Assembly: GCA_903820955.1 (NCBI GenBank)
Contig: CAIJJH010000035.1
Location: forward strand, 1-25,729
Source: an uncultured Micrococcales bacterium
GTDB lineage: Bacteria > Actinomycetota > Actinomycetes > Actinomycetales > Microbacteriaceae
Direction of reading: 5' to 3'
Length of the DNA stretch: 25,729 nt
Shown piece by piece: positions 7,630-14,580 of this stretch; positions within the stretch are counted from its first letter, which is position 1, and every line of letters begins with the position of its first letter. The notes beneath the pieces are model-generated. The model was not told the DNA's origin. It saw only the letters and a list, made by a program, of their open reading frames with translations, and did no database searches. Position numbers and translations under genes: made by a program.

Positions 7630-8703
7630 CTAGTTCGTCGCTGGCGCGGTTGGTGTCGGGAGCCCTTTTCGAACCGTGACCAGTGCCAAGGTGCGAGTTG
7701 CCTCGCTGAGTTGGTTGAAGTTTGAAGCGCCGAGTGAACCCTGACTGTCGAGTCTCAAAATAAAGTTGGCTAACGCTCGCTTTAGCAAGGTGTCTTCGCC
7801 GCAAAGGTAGAGGTTCACGGGGTAGATCGCCTGGTATGGAGTTGCGGCAGTGTCGAAGCCGGCCGGCACAATCGGTGCTAGGCCAGGGTCGAGCGACACC
7901 GTGACGCCAGCTTCGCTTGCTTTTGGAACCCACTGGGTGGCCGCCGAGCTAACGCCACCGGTATCGGCGTTGGCCAGAATAGGTTGCTTGTCGGAATCTT
8001 CACCGAAAGACAGCGAAGCCGAGTAGAGACCGAGGAATAAAGCGTAAGAACCCGGGACGATGGCTACTTCACCCTCGGCCAGGGCGGCGTAGTCAGAAAC
8101 CTTGGCTTGATCTGACTGGGCAATTTTCGAGGCAGTTAGCGGAGCACCAAGTCTGGTGAGCCAACCGTTCAACGAACCGAAGGCATCGCGATTCGCCTTC
8201 GGGTTGAGGATGATTGGTTCGTCGGGCAGCTCGGTTCCGACGTTTTCTTTAGCGATTCGCGAGTCGCTCCAGGTTGTTATCTCGCCATTCAAAATCGCTG
8301 CAGCGGTCTTGGGAGTCAGGTTTAGAGTGCTCGTGACACTCAGATTGAAAACTATGTTCGCAGATTCAACCGCGAGTGGGACGGTTGCGAAAGGCTTGCA
8401 GGTGGTTGTTGCTGGAGTGGTTGGCGAGACGACCAAATCGGCAGCCTCGGTCGTTGCAGTCGTGAGGGTCATCTGGTCAAGTGGCGAGACACAGACCGAA
8501 GGAAGCGCTAGCTGCCACTGAGAGATCGGGTCGGCCATCTCGGCTGGGCTAGAGATTGTGACGTCGCCTGCAACACAGGTGTAGGTCTGCTCTGCGATCT
8601 GGGCGGCGACATCTGGTGGCATCGGAGGGTCGCAAGCCGTTAGTGCTAGAGCCGCAGAGGTTGCTATGGCAAGAGCTGCGATGGCCCGAATTTGCTTCTT
8701 CAA
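7630..8703 (-). CDS. divergent PstS-like substrate-binding lipoprotein
   Basis: A 357-residue exported protein related to the PstS fold. Residues 1-24 form a lipoprotein signal peptide with the lipobox L-T-A-C (Cys24). Residues 128-182 align with PstS (A-I-L-N-G-E-I-T-T-W; V-G-T-E-L-P-D-E-P-I), but where PstS has R-T-S-G-S-G-T this protein reads N-P-K-A-N-R-D-A-F, and the N-terminal G-S-G-T-G loop is also absent. It therefore probably does not bind phosphate in the usual way. Cysteines at 43, 71, 102 and one near residue 300 could form disulfides. I choose the TTG at 8703 (AGAGG seven nt upstream) over the in-frame ATG at 8727, which has no Shine-Dalgarno. It could bind another anion or be a membrane-anchored accessory to the pst system; which is unknown. 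Confidence 0.78.
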   Translation of the reverse strand: MKKQIRAIAALAIATSAALALTACDPPMPPDVAAQIAEQTYTCVAGDVTISSPAEMADPISQWQLALPSVCVSPLDQMTLTTATTEAADLVVSPTTPATTTCKPFATVPLAVESANIVFNLSVTSTLNLTPKTAAAILNGEITTWSDSRIAKENVGTELPDEPIILNPKANRDAFGSLNGWLTRLGAPLTASKIAQSDQAKVSDYAALAEGEVAIVPGSYALFLGLYSASLSFGEDSDKQPILANADTGGVSSAATQWVPKASEAGVTVSLDPGLAPIVPAGFDTAATPYQAIYPVNLYLCGEDTLLKRALANFILRLDSQGSLGASNFNQLSEATRTLALVTVRKGLPTPTAPATN

Positions 8704-8739
8704 TTCTTTACCTCTCGTTGCGTCCATTTTAAGCGCTTT

Positions 8740-8765
8740 GGCGCGGCCGGTGAACCGGCCGCGCC
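8740..8765 (-). repeat. perfect 11-bp GC hairpin between pstS and its paralog
   Basis: GGCGCGGCCGG (8740-8750) is followed by a 4-nt loop and its exact inverse complement (8755-8765). The hairpin lies 21 nt past the pstS stop. No T-run follows on the minus strand (next bases AAAGCGC), so it is not a classical intrinsic terminator. More likely it protects the 3' end of pstS mRNA or dampens readthrough, so that pstS is made in excess of the paralog. Confidence 0.7.
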
Positions 8766-8786
8766 TCCACGTTTACTGCCTTGAAA

Positions 8787-9887
8787 CTAGTTGATCTTTG
8801 CGATCTGCTGAAGTGCGGTTACCTTCAGTGCACCGGTTAGTGGCACGTAACCAAGAGCTGCACCGTGTGCTGGCATGCAGGAGTTGACTACGTAGGTGAA
8901 CCAGTCGTGAACTGCGCGTCCGGCTTCGGTGGCAGTTGCACGAGGAGCGATGCCGTAGCTGACGATCGATAGCTGGTATGCACCGGCAACCTTCTTGGTG
9001 AAGTCGATCGACAGGGTGCCATCAGTGCGCTGGCTAGAAGCATCAACGATCGCGGTCTGTGCGTTCAGGAACTTCGCTGCAGCAGCTGCGGTTGGAAGTA
9101 CGAACTGACCAGATGCGTTCTTCAGTGCAACCTGACCAACCTTGGCCGAGACGGCGTCTGATAGGTCGAAGTAACCGAATGAGTACTTGGTCGCCTGTAG
9201 CTTGTCGGCGATGATGGCCGACGTTGTCTTAGCAAATGCGCCAACGGCTAGGGTTCCTGCGCTGTTGCCCGAGATGCCATCCGATGCGTCCAGAAGGTCC
9301 TTCGAGTTGGCAACCCACTGTGCAGGTTGACCGGTCACGTTCAGGCTCTGAGCTAGGTAGGTGGTTAGGTTTGCGGTGGTACCCGAACCAGAGGTGCGGT
9401 AGTAAACCTGGATCAGCTGGTTAGGAAGAACCTTGCCCGGGTTTAGCTTCTTGATTGCAGTCGAGTTCCACTTGGTGACTGTGCCCTTGAAGATTCCCGA
9501 AACGGTTGCCGCGTCAAGCTTTAGGCCTGCCGGAATTCCGCTCTTGGCGTTGTATGCGAAGACAACTGGTCCACCAAGGATTGGAACCATGGTGTAGCTA
9601 GCTGGCTGTGCGTCAGCCGCCCCGTATAGGCCGTCTGATGCAGCCCACTTGACGTTACCCGCTGCCATCTCAGAGCGACCGGTACCAGAACCGGTTGAGG
9701 TGTACGAAACGGTGTCGTTTGAGTCTGGGTCGTAGTGCGAGAGGCAGTACTGAAGTGCGTTGTTGGCGAAGGATGAACCCTTACCGGCGATCGAAGTTGC
9801 GGTTACTGCCTGCGCAGCCGAGCCACTTAGGGCAAGACCAGCGAGAACTGCGGCAGCTGAAACAACTGCTACTAGCTTCTTGTGCAT
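8787..9887 (-). CDS. pstS: phosphate ABC transporter substrate-binding protein
   Basis: PstS captures inorganic phosphate outside the membrane and delivers it to PstCAB. The 366 residues show a Sec signal peptide (M-H-K-K-L then a hydrophobic core) with an A-Q-A type-I cleavage site after residue 27. Phosphate-binding loops are S-T-G-S-G-T-G at 64-70 and R-T-S-G-S-G-T-T at 164-171, and the conserved G-I-F-K-G-T-V-T-K-W spans 131-140. There is no lipobox cysteine, although PstS of Gram-positive bacteria is usually a lipoprotein. The ATG at 9887 follows AAGGAGA. It lies downstream of pstB rather than first in the operon, behind its own PHO-box-like repeat. Confidence 0.93.
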   Translation of the reverse strand: MHKKLVAVVSAAAVLAGLALSGSAAQAVTATSIAGKGSSFANNALQYCLSHYDPDSNDTVSYTSTGSGTGRSEMAAGNVKWAASDGLYGAADAQPASYTMVPILGGPVVFAYNAKSGIPAGLKLDAATVSGIFKGTVTKWNSTAIKKLNPGKVLPNQLIQVYYRTSGSGTTANLTTYLAQSLNVTGQPAQWVANSKDLLDASDGISGNSAGTLAVGAFAKTTSAIIADKLQATKYSFGYFDLSDAVSAKVGQVALKNASGQFVLPTAAAAAKFLNAQTAIVDASSQRTDGTLSIDFTKKVAGAYQLSIVSYGIAPRATATEAGRAVHDWFTYVVNSCMPAHGAALGYVPLTGALKVTALQQIAKIN

Positions 9888-9986
9888 TTTTCTCCTTGTG
9901 AGTTGGATGTCGCTTACCGACTCTTTTAGTAAATGTCGGCTGAACTAACTGGGGGTATCGCCTTGGTAGATGTCAGCCGAAGTTCG
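9888..9986 (-). promoter_or_regulatory. pstS leader region with inverted repeat
   Basis: Most of the 121-nt spacer between pstB and pstS. TCAGCCGA (9973-9980) and TCGGCTGA (9936-9943) are an 8-bp inverted repeat 29 nt apart that could fold in the leader or serve as a binding site. I find no convincing -10 box. The Shine-Dalgarno AAGGAGA is at the pstS end. Confidence 0.35.
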
Positions 9987-10004
9987 GATTAACTTTTGGT
10001 TAAC
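9987..10004 (-). promoter_or_regulatory. PHO-box-like direct repeat upstream of pstS
   Basis: On the minus strand GTTAACC (10004-9998) is followed by four bases and GTTAATC (9993-9987), an 11-nt period. Actinobacterial PhoP/RegX3-type response regulators bind such direct repeats (Streptomyces consensus GTTCACC in 11-nt units). It lies just after the pstB stop, so pstS probably gets extra phosphate-starvation transcription of its own. Confidence 0.55.
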
Positions 10005-10008
10005 CGAT

Positions 10009-10803
10009 TTAGCCGAAGTGACCGTTGACGTAGTCGTTGGTGCGCGGATCAATTGGGGTGTTGAAGAGGTCCTCGGTGCGGCCAAACTCCACCACGACAC
10101 CAGGGGTGTTTTCGTCGGCCAGGAAGAACGCGGTCTGGTCGGAGACGCGCTGAGCCTGCTGCATGTTGTGAGTGACGATGACGATGGTCATGCTCGCAGA
10201 CAATTCTTGGATTGTCTCCTCGATGCGACGGGTTGAACCCGGGTCGAGAGCCGAGCAAGGCTCGTCCATTAGAAGAACCTCGGGGTTCATCGCTAGCGAG
10301 CGAGCGATGCAAAGACGCTGCTGCTGACCACCCGAGAGTGAAAGTGCCTGGTCACCGAGTCGGTCTTTGACCTCGTTCCAGATCGAGGCGCGACGCAGCG
10401 AGGTCTCGACCAGGTCGTCGGCATCGGTAATCTTGCGACCAGATAGCTTGAGCCCAGAAAGGATGTTCTCGCGAATCGACATGGTCGGGAACGGGTTTGG
10501 CTTTTGAAACACCATGCCGACTTTGATACGCACGTCCACTGCGTCCACCGATGGCTCATAAATGTCTTGGCCGTCGAGTAGAACTCTGCCAGCGAGGCCC
10601 GCGCTAGGAATTAGTTCGTGCATCCGGTTCAGTGTTCGCAGAAAAGTCGATTTACCGCAACCCGAAGGGCCGATAAGTGCAGTCACCTGGTTGGCTGGGA
10701 ACACCAGGTTGATGTCTTGCAAAACCTGACGCTCGCCAAACCAGACGCTGATGTCTTCGGTGCTGAGAGTCGATGCACTTGCTGTCGTTGAGTTCATCAT
10801 CAC
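10009..10803 (-). CDS. pstB: phosphate ABC transporter ATP-binding protein
   Basis: PstB is the cytoplasmic ATPase of the high-affinity phosphate importer. The 264 residues show Walker A G-P-S-G-C-G-K-S at 45-52, the Q-loop [10 protein letters not shown] near 97-106, the signature L-S-G-G-Q at 156-160, Walker B L-L-M-D-E-P at 177-182 and the switch His at 212. The [10 protein letters not shown] segment is typical of PstB among ABC ATPases. Three adjacent start codons are possible (GTG 10803, ATG 10800, ATG 10797). I use the GTG, which overlaps the pstA stop by 4 nt (GTGA); the choice changes only two residues. No strong Shine-Dalgarno is present, so translation is probably coupled to pstA. 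Confidence 0.95.
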   Translation of the reverse strand: MMMNSTTASASTLSTEDISVWFGERQVLQDINLVFPANQVTALIGPSGCGKSTFLRTLNRMHELIPSAGLAGRVLLDGQDIYEPSVDAVDVRIKVGMVFQKPNPFPTMSIRENILSGLKLSGRKITDADDLVETSLRRASIWNEVKDRLGDQALSLSGGQQQRLCIARSLAMNPEVLLMDEPCSALDPGSTRRIEETIQELSASMTIVIVTHNMQQAQRVSDQTAFFLADENTPGVVVEFGRTEDLFNTPIDPRTNDYVNGHFG

Positions 10804-11855
10804 TTTGCTTTCTTACTGGTCTTGAGGGATTTCTTTCGTCCGAGGATTCGCGCGGTGCCAAAGAGGATGCCGACAAAGATCAACAGCACCAGAGCCGCTC
10901 CCCAGGCTCGCTGCTGAGACGAGGAGTAGCTGGAACCGAGAAAGTTGTAGACGTAGGTCGGTAGCGAGGCCATAGGCCCGCTGAAAGGGTTCAGGTTGGT
11001 CGTGTTGTTCATGTTGGTGGTCAAGATCAGCGGAGCGGTTTCGCCCACGATTCGAGCCAGCCCAAGCAGCAGCGCGGTGACAATTCCGCTTTTCGCAGCC
11101 GGCAAAATTACCTGGAAAAAGGCCTTGTAGTTTGGAGCACCGAGTGCGAGAGCCGCCATTCGAAGATCGGCGGGGACGAGGCGCAAGGATTCCTCGGCGA
11201 CACGAGCCACCGTCGGCAGCATCAGCGGGAACAGAGCAAGCGCGCCGGTGAGACCCGAACGCTCTAGATGGGTGAACTGCATGACGGCAAGGATGAACAG
11301 ACCGGCAACCACCGATGGCAATCCAGCCAGCGACTGGGTCACGGTTCTAACCACGCCGCGCATCTTCGATTGAGACTGAGTCAGGTAAACCGCCATCGCG
11401 ATGCCTAGTGGAACGGCCGCCACCGTGGTCAGTAGAACAATCAGGATCGTGCCGAGGATCGCGTGACCCACACCCCCGTATTCGAGTGACGTGGTGGTTC
11501 CGACATACCGGTTGTTCTCGTAGATGAAGTGCGGGCTCAGTGCCTTGAAACCCTCAAAGATTACCGAGCCAAGCACCGAAAGCAACAGAACTAGGACGAG
11601 GGTCGAAAAGAAGGTTGTAAAGAAAATCAACAAGGCGTCGCCCAAGCCACGCTTCTTCGCCTTTAACCAGCCGAACACACCCACGACGATCACCTGGATT
11701 GGCAAGAACACGCCGATCAGACCGATGGAGAAATCGAAACCACCGAGAATTACAAAAAGCGCTCCGATTGCAACCGGAATGGTTGATACCAAAGCGAGCT
11801 GAACCTTGAAGGTAGCGCTGCTTTGCGCCCATGGTTTGCGGTTCATCGAAGTCAA
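10800..11855 (-). CDS. pstA: phosphate ABC transporter permease PstA
   Basis: PstA is one of the two membrane subunits of the phosphate importer. The 351 residues contain an N-terminal pair of helices ahead of the usual six-helix permease core. The cytoplasmic EAA-like loop at about 233-258 reads [15 protein letters not shown] and ends [20 protein letters not shown] is also conserved. I choose the TTG at 11855, which overlaps the pstC TGA (TTGA) and follows GGAGG by 5 nt. ATGs at 11867 and 11846 are alternatives with poorer Shine-Dalgarno spacing. The extra N-terminal helices make it longer than E. coli PstA. Confidence 0.93.
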   Translation of the reverse strand: MTSMNRKPWAQSSATFKVQLALVSTIPVAIGALFVILGGFDFSIGLIGVFLPIQVIVVGVFGWLKAKKRGLGDALLIFFTTFFSTLVLVLLLSVLGSVIFEGFKALSPHFIYENNRYVGTTTSLEYGGVGHAILGTILIVLLTTVAAVPLGIAMAVYLTQSQSKMRGVVRTVTQSLAGLPSVVAGLFILAVMQFTHLERSGLTGALALFPLMLPTVARVAEESLRLVPADLRMAALALGAPNYKAFFQVILPAAKSGIVTALLLGLARIVGETAPLILTTNMNNTTNLNPFSGPMASLPTYVYNFLGSSYSSSQQRAWGAALVLLIFVGILFGTARILGRKKSLKTSKKAK

Positions 11856-12841
11856 TTCTTCCTCCATGGCTGGGCGCGATTCACGATGAACGATGCCACC
11901 ATGTTCACGGCGAGCGTTACTAGGAAGATGACCAAACCGGCCGCCATCAGGCCGTGGAATTCGCTGTTGCTTGCCTCACCAAATCGAGCCAGGATCCAGG
12001 ATGCAACCGCACCACCTCTTGACTCCAGCACTGAGAAAAAGTTGATCTTGAAAGAGAGCTGCAGCACGTAGAGAATCGCTACGGTTTCGCCGAGAGCGCG
12101 GCCGAGACCGAGCAGGATGCCTCCGATGATTCCGCTAGAAGACGTCGGGAGAATTACCTTGCGAAACACGCTGAAGCGGCTTCCGCCGAGCGCCACTGCG
12201 CCGTTGATGAGACCGTCGTCCATTTGGCTGAAGATTTCTCTTGTGACCGAGGTGATGATTGGGACAATCATCACGGCTACGATCCAACCGGCGATGAAAG
12301 GCGAGTCGGCGAAAGCCGAATTTGGGTCTTTGACGTGAAAGATTGGGATCCAACCGAGCAGTTGGTTGGAAATCTTGGCCCAGCTAATTGCCACCGGCGA
12401 GAAGACCGCAATGCCCCAGAGCCCGATTACGACCGAGGGAAGAGCTGCCAATAGATCGATGATTGTGGTGGCAACTCTGGCAGCCGGCTTAGGCAGCAGG
12501 TAAACGATTAGGTAGGCTGCCGAAATGGCCATGGGGGTTGCTAGCAGGACGCCCGAGAATCCGACCAAAATCGAACCCCAGAGCATGGGCCCAAGTTGCA
12601 TCACCGGGTGCTTCGCATCGGGGTTCCAGATATCCCCAAAGATGAAAGAGATTCCTTGTGCGCTCAGCGTCGGCCAAGCGTTTACGAAGAGGAACACGAC
12701 GATGAGAGCGACCAGAACGAAGGCGAAGTTTGCAGAGATTGCGGTAGCTCTAAAGAACCACTTGTCGCCCTTGCTGAGGGGGCCGGCGGCTAGTTTGCGT
12801 CGCTGAGTCAGCTCGGTGCCGCTCTTCTGGTCTATAGCCAT
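11852..12841 (-). CDS. pstC: phosphate ABC transporter permease PstC
   Basis: PstC pairs with PstA to form the phosphate channel. The 329 residues have six main helices and the EAA loop at about 215-238 (G-A-V-A-L-G-G-S-R-F-S-V-F-R then I-L-P), plus the conserved L-A-A-L-P-S-V-V-I-G-L-W-G segment shared with PstA. It is the first gene of the pst operon, directly behind a PHO-box-like repeat. The ATG at 12841 has no clear Shine-Dalgarno. A likely -10 (TATTTA, 12870-12865) would give a leader of only about 17 nt, so initiation may be near-leaderless. Confidence 0.95.
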   Translation of the reverse strand: MAIDQKSGTELTQRRKLAAGPLSKGDKWFFRATAISANFAFVLVALIVVFLFVNAWPTLSAQGISFIFGDIWNPDAKHPVMQLGPMLWGSILVGFSGVLLATPMAISAAYLIVYLLPKPAARVATTIIDLLAALPSVVIGLWGIAVFSPVAISWAKISNQLLGWIPIFHVKDPNSAFADSPFIAGWIVAVMIVPIITSVTREIFSQMDDGLINGAVALGGSRFSVFRKVILPTSSSGIIGGILLGLGRALGETVAILYVLQLSFKINFFSVLESRGGAVASWILARFGEASNSEFHGLMAAGLVIFLVTLAVNMVASFIVNRAQPWRKN

Positions 12842-12864
12842 AGGTCAATGCTGGTCAGCGCGTC

Positions 12865-12902
12865 TAAATAGAACCTTTTGCTGAGGTTAACGGGGGGTGA
12901 AT
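12865..12902 (-). promoter_or_regulatory. PHO-box-like repeat and promoter of the pst operon
   Basis: On the minus strand ATTCACC (12902-12896) then, 11 nt later, GTTAACC (12891-12885) match the actinobacterial PHO box (GTTCACC-type units every 11 nt). A possible -10, TATTTA (12870-12865), lies 14 nt further on. The box covers the normal -35 position, as expected for an activator-dependent promoter. The spacer between the upstream membrane gene and pstC is only 63 nt, so this is the obvious pst promoter. Confidence 0.6.
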
Positions 12903-12904
12903 AA

Positions 12905-13264
12905 CTAGCCGAACCAAATGGTAAACATCCGAAGAAACATGACCGAAATAGTCAATCCAGCAAGTCCCAAAATGATGGTCGCATTCTTGGTTTTTTCGGC
13001 AATTGCTAGAGCTGCGCCCCCGATTGGCACCAGCAACGCGACCAAGAGGTAACCAAAATACTCGGGTAGTGAACCAGCAGGGTTAGCACCCGAAATCAAA
13101 ACCAAGACGGTGATTACGAGCTGTGCCAAAACCAGCAGCTCGACCAACCCGGTTGCCAACAGGCTAGCGGTTTTTAGCCTCAGCCCGAATAGCCCCAGAA
13201 GCAGGTTCACTCCCCCTACAGTCAAGGCAATACCCATGAACCAGAACGCTTGCCCGGCGATCAC
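12905..13264 (-). CDS. small membrane protein overlapping truB, function unknown
   Basis: A 119-residue protein with four predicted transmembrane helices (about 5-28, 35-58, 68-88 and 94-115) and short loops; the only notably charged loop is A-E-K-T-K-N-A-T. I recognise no catalytic motif and cannot name the family. The start is GTG at 13264, overlapping the truB stop by 4 nt (GTGA) with AGAGG upstream, so it is translationally coupled to truB. The pst promoter begins directly after its stop codon, making it probably the last gene of the nusA-infB-truB transcript. Confidence 0.75.
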   Translation of the reverse strand: MIAGQAFWFMGIALTVGGVNLLLGLFGLRLKTASLLATGLVELLVLAQLVITVLVLISGANPAGSLPEYFGYLLVALLVPIGGAALAIAEKTKNATIILGLAGLTISVMFLRMFTIWFG

Positions 13265-14130
13265 TTTGTGACCTCTGGGAACACCACGAGCGACTTGTAT
13301 TGCGAGCCCGAGCGAGTGAGCATCGCCATCAGGCGACCACTCGGCGCGAAAGCAGCTACCGGCTCCGAAAGCTTGTCGCCGGCCTTTAGCCGTTTGCCGT
13401 GAATCAGATCGAGCGCCTGCTGTTCGTCAAGCTCTAGACAGGCAAATTGACTCCTGGCGGCAACCTCCATCGAGGTGACTTCGAGTGCGTCCTCTAGGGT
13501 TTTGGCGTCTTCGAGGCGATAAGAACCGATTCTGGTGCGTCTAAGAGCGATCAGATGCCCACCAACTCCGAGGGCTGCGCCTAAATCTCGAGCGAGGGCG
13601 CGAATGTAGGTGCCCGAAGAGCAGTCGATAACCACATCTAGGTCAACAAAGGAGCCTTCGCGGCGAATTGCTAGGACGTCGAACCGTGAGATCGTGACCG
13701 ACCTCGCCGACAATTTCACCTCGTCTCCCCCTCGCACCAAGGCGTAGGCGCGCTCGCCGTCTACCTTGATGGCGCTGACCGAAGAGGGCACCTGCATGAT
13801 TTCACCGGTGAGTGGTTTGATGGCTTCGGCAATTTCTTCGTCGGCGACGTGTGAGGCGTCCGCGCTCGAGATAACCTCACCTTCGCGATCATCGGTAACT
13901 GTTGAAGCGCCGAGGCGAATAGTCGCCTCATAGGTCTTGTCTTCGCCAACCAGAAAGGTGAGCAGCTTGGTGGCTTGCTCGATACCGAGAATCAAAAGAC
14001 CGGTGGCCATCGGGTCAAGAGTGCCGGCGTGACCTACCCGCCTGGTGTTCGCCATGCGACGAACCCGAGCAACCACATCATGACTGGTGTGACCCTCGGG
14101 TTTGTCGATCAGGGCTAGGCCTTGGAGCAT
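13261..14130 (-). CDS. truB: tRNA pseudouridine(55) synthase
   Basis: TruB converts U55 of the T-loop in tRNAs to pseudouridine. The 289 residues carry the catalytic motif G-H-A-G-T-L-D-P-M-A-T-G-L with Asp39, the N-terminal I-D-K-P-E-G-H-T-S-H segment and S-S-G-T-Y-I-R-A-L-A-R-D-L-G, all typical. The C-terminal domain is shorter and more variable, as in other actinobacterial TruB proteins. The ATG at 14130 immediately follows the rbfA stop (TAAATG), so translation is coupled. Its position after rbfA is the standard bacterial order. Confidence 0.96.
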   Translation of the reverse strand: MLQGLALIDKPEGHTSHDVVARVRRMANTRRVGHAGTLDPMATGLLILGIEQATKLLTFLVGEDKTYEATIRLGASTVTDDREGEVISSADASHVADEEIAEAIKPLTGEIMQVPSSVSAIKVDGERAYALVRGGDEVKLSARSVTISRFDVLAIRREGSFVDLDVVIDCSSGTYIRALARDLGAALGVGGHLIALRRTRIGSYRLEDAKTLEDALEVTSMEVAARSQFACLELDEQQALDLIHGKRLKAGDKLSEPVAAFAPSGRLMAMLTRSGSQYKSLVVFPEVTK

Positions 14131-14571
14131 TTAGCTCTCGTCTTCGTCGTGACTCTTGGGCTCTTTATAGGGGTTTTCGTCGCCGGCAAACTCGGCCTCG
14201 GCGGCTAAGCGGGCGATTTCGGCATCGCGAGCCTTGGCTTCGGCCAAAACATCGTTCAGATGAGCGGCAACCTCGGGCACTTCGTCAGTGACAAACTCGA
14301 TGGTCGGGGTCAGTCGAATCGATAAACCGCGACCAACTTCGCGACGCACAATGCCGCGATTCTTTTCGATGATTGCCGCCGACTGCTTCTTGTCTTCATC
14401 GGAACCGAAAACGGTGTAGAAGATTTTCGCGTGCTGAAGGTCGGGGGTTACTCGCACGTCGGTGATCGTGACAAAGCCTAGATCCGGGTCTTTTACGGCC
14501 CGTTCTAGCGCCTCGGCAACCAAAACCTTGATGCGCTCGGCCAGTTTTCTGGCTCGTGCGTGATCAACCAT
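14131..14571 (-). CDS. rbfA: 30S ribosome-binding factor A
   Basis: RbfA binds immature 30S subunits and helps mature the 5' end of 16S rRNA. The 146 residues show the KH-type fold with D-P-D-L-G-F-V-T-I-T-D-V-R-V-T-P-D-L and I-R-R/I-V-R-R-like helix sequences (G-I-V-R-R-E-V-G-R). The C-terminal tail from about residue 115 is charged and low in complexity, longer than the E. coli protein. The ATG at 14571 is 9 nt past the infB stop, and the Shine-Dalgarno AGGAG overlaps that stop. Confidence 0.95.
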   Translation of the reverse strand: MVDHARARKLAERIKVLVAEALERAVKDPDLGFVTITDVRVTPDLQHAKIFYTVFGSDEDKKQSAAIIEKNRGIVRREVGRGLSIRLTPTIEFVTDEVPEVAAHLNDVLAEAKARDAEIARLAAEAEFAGDENPYKEPKSHDEDES

Positions 14572-14580
14572 GAACTGCTC

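Noticed and set aside
9236..9948. Short plus-strand frames opposite pstS
   Set aside because: 62-68 codons, antisense to a certain gene, with no initiation signal.
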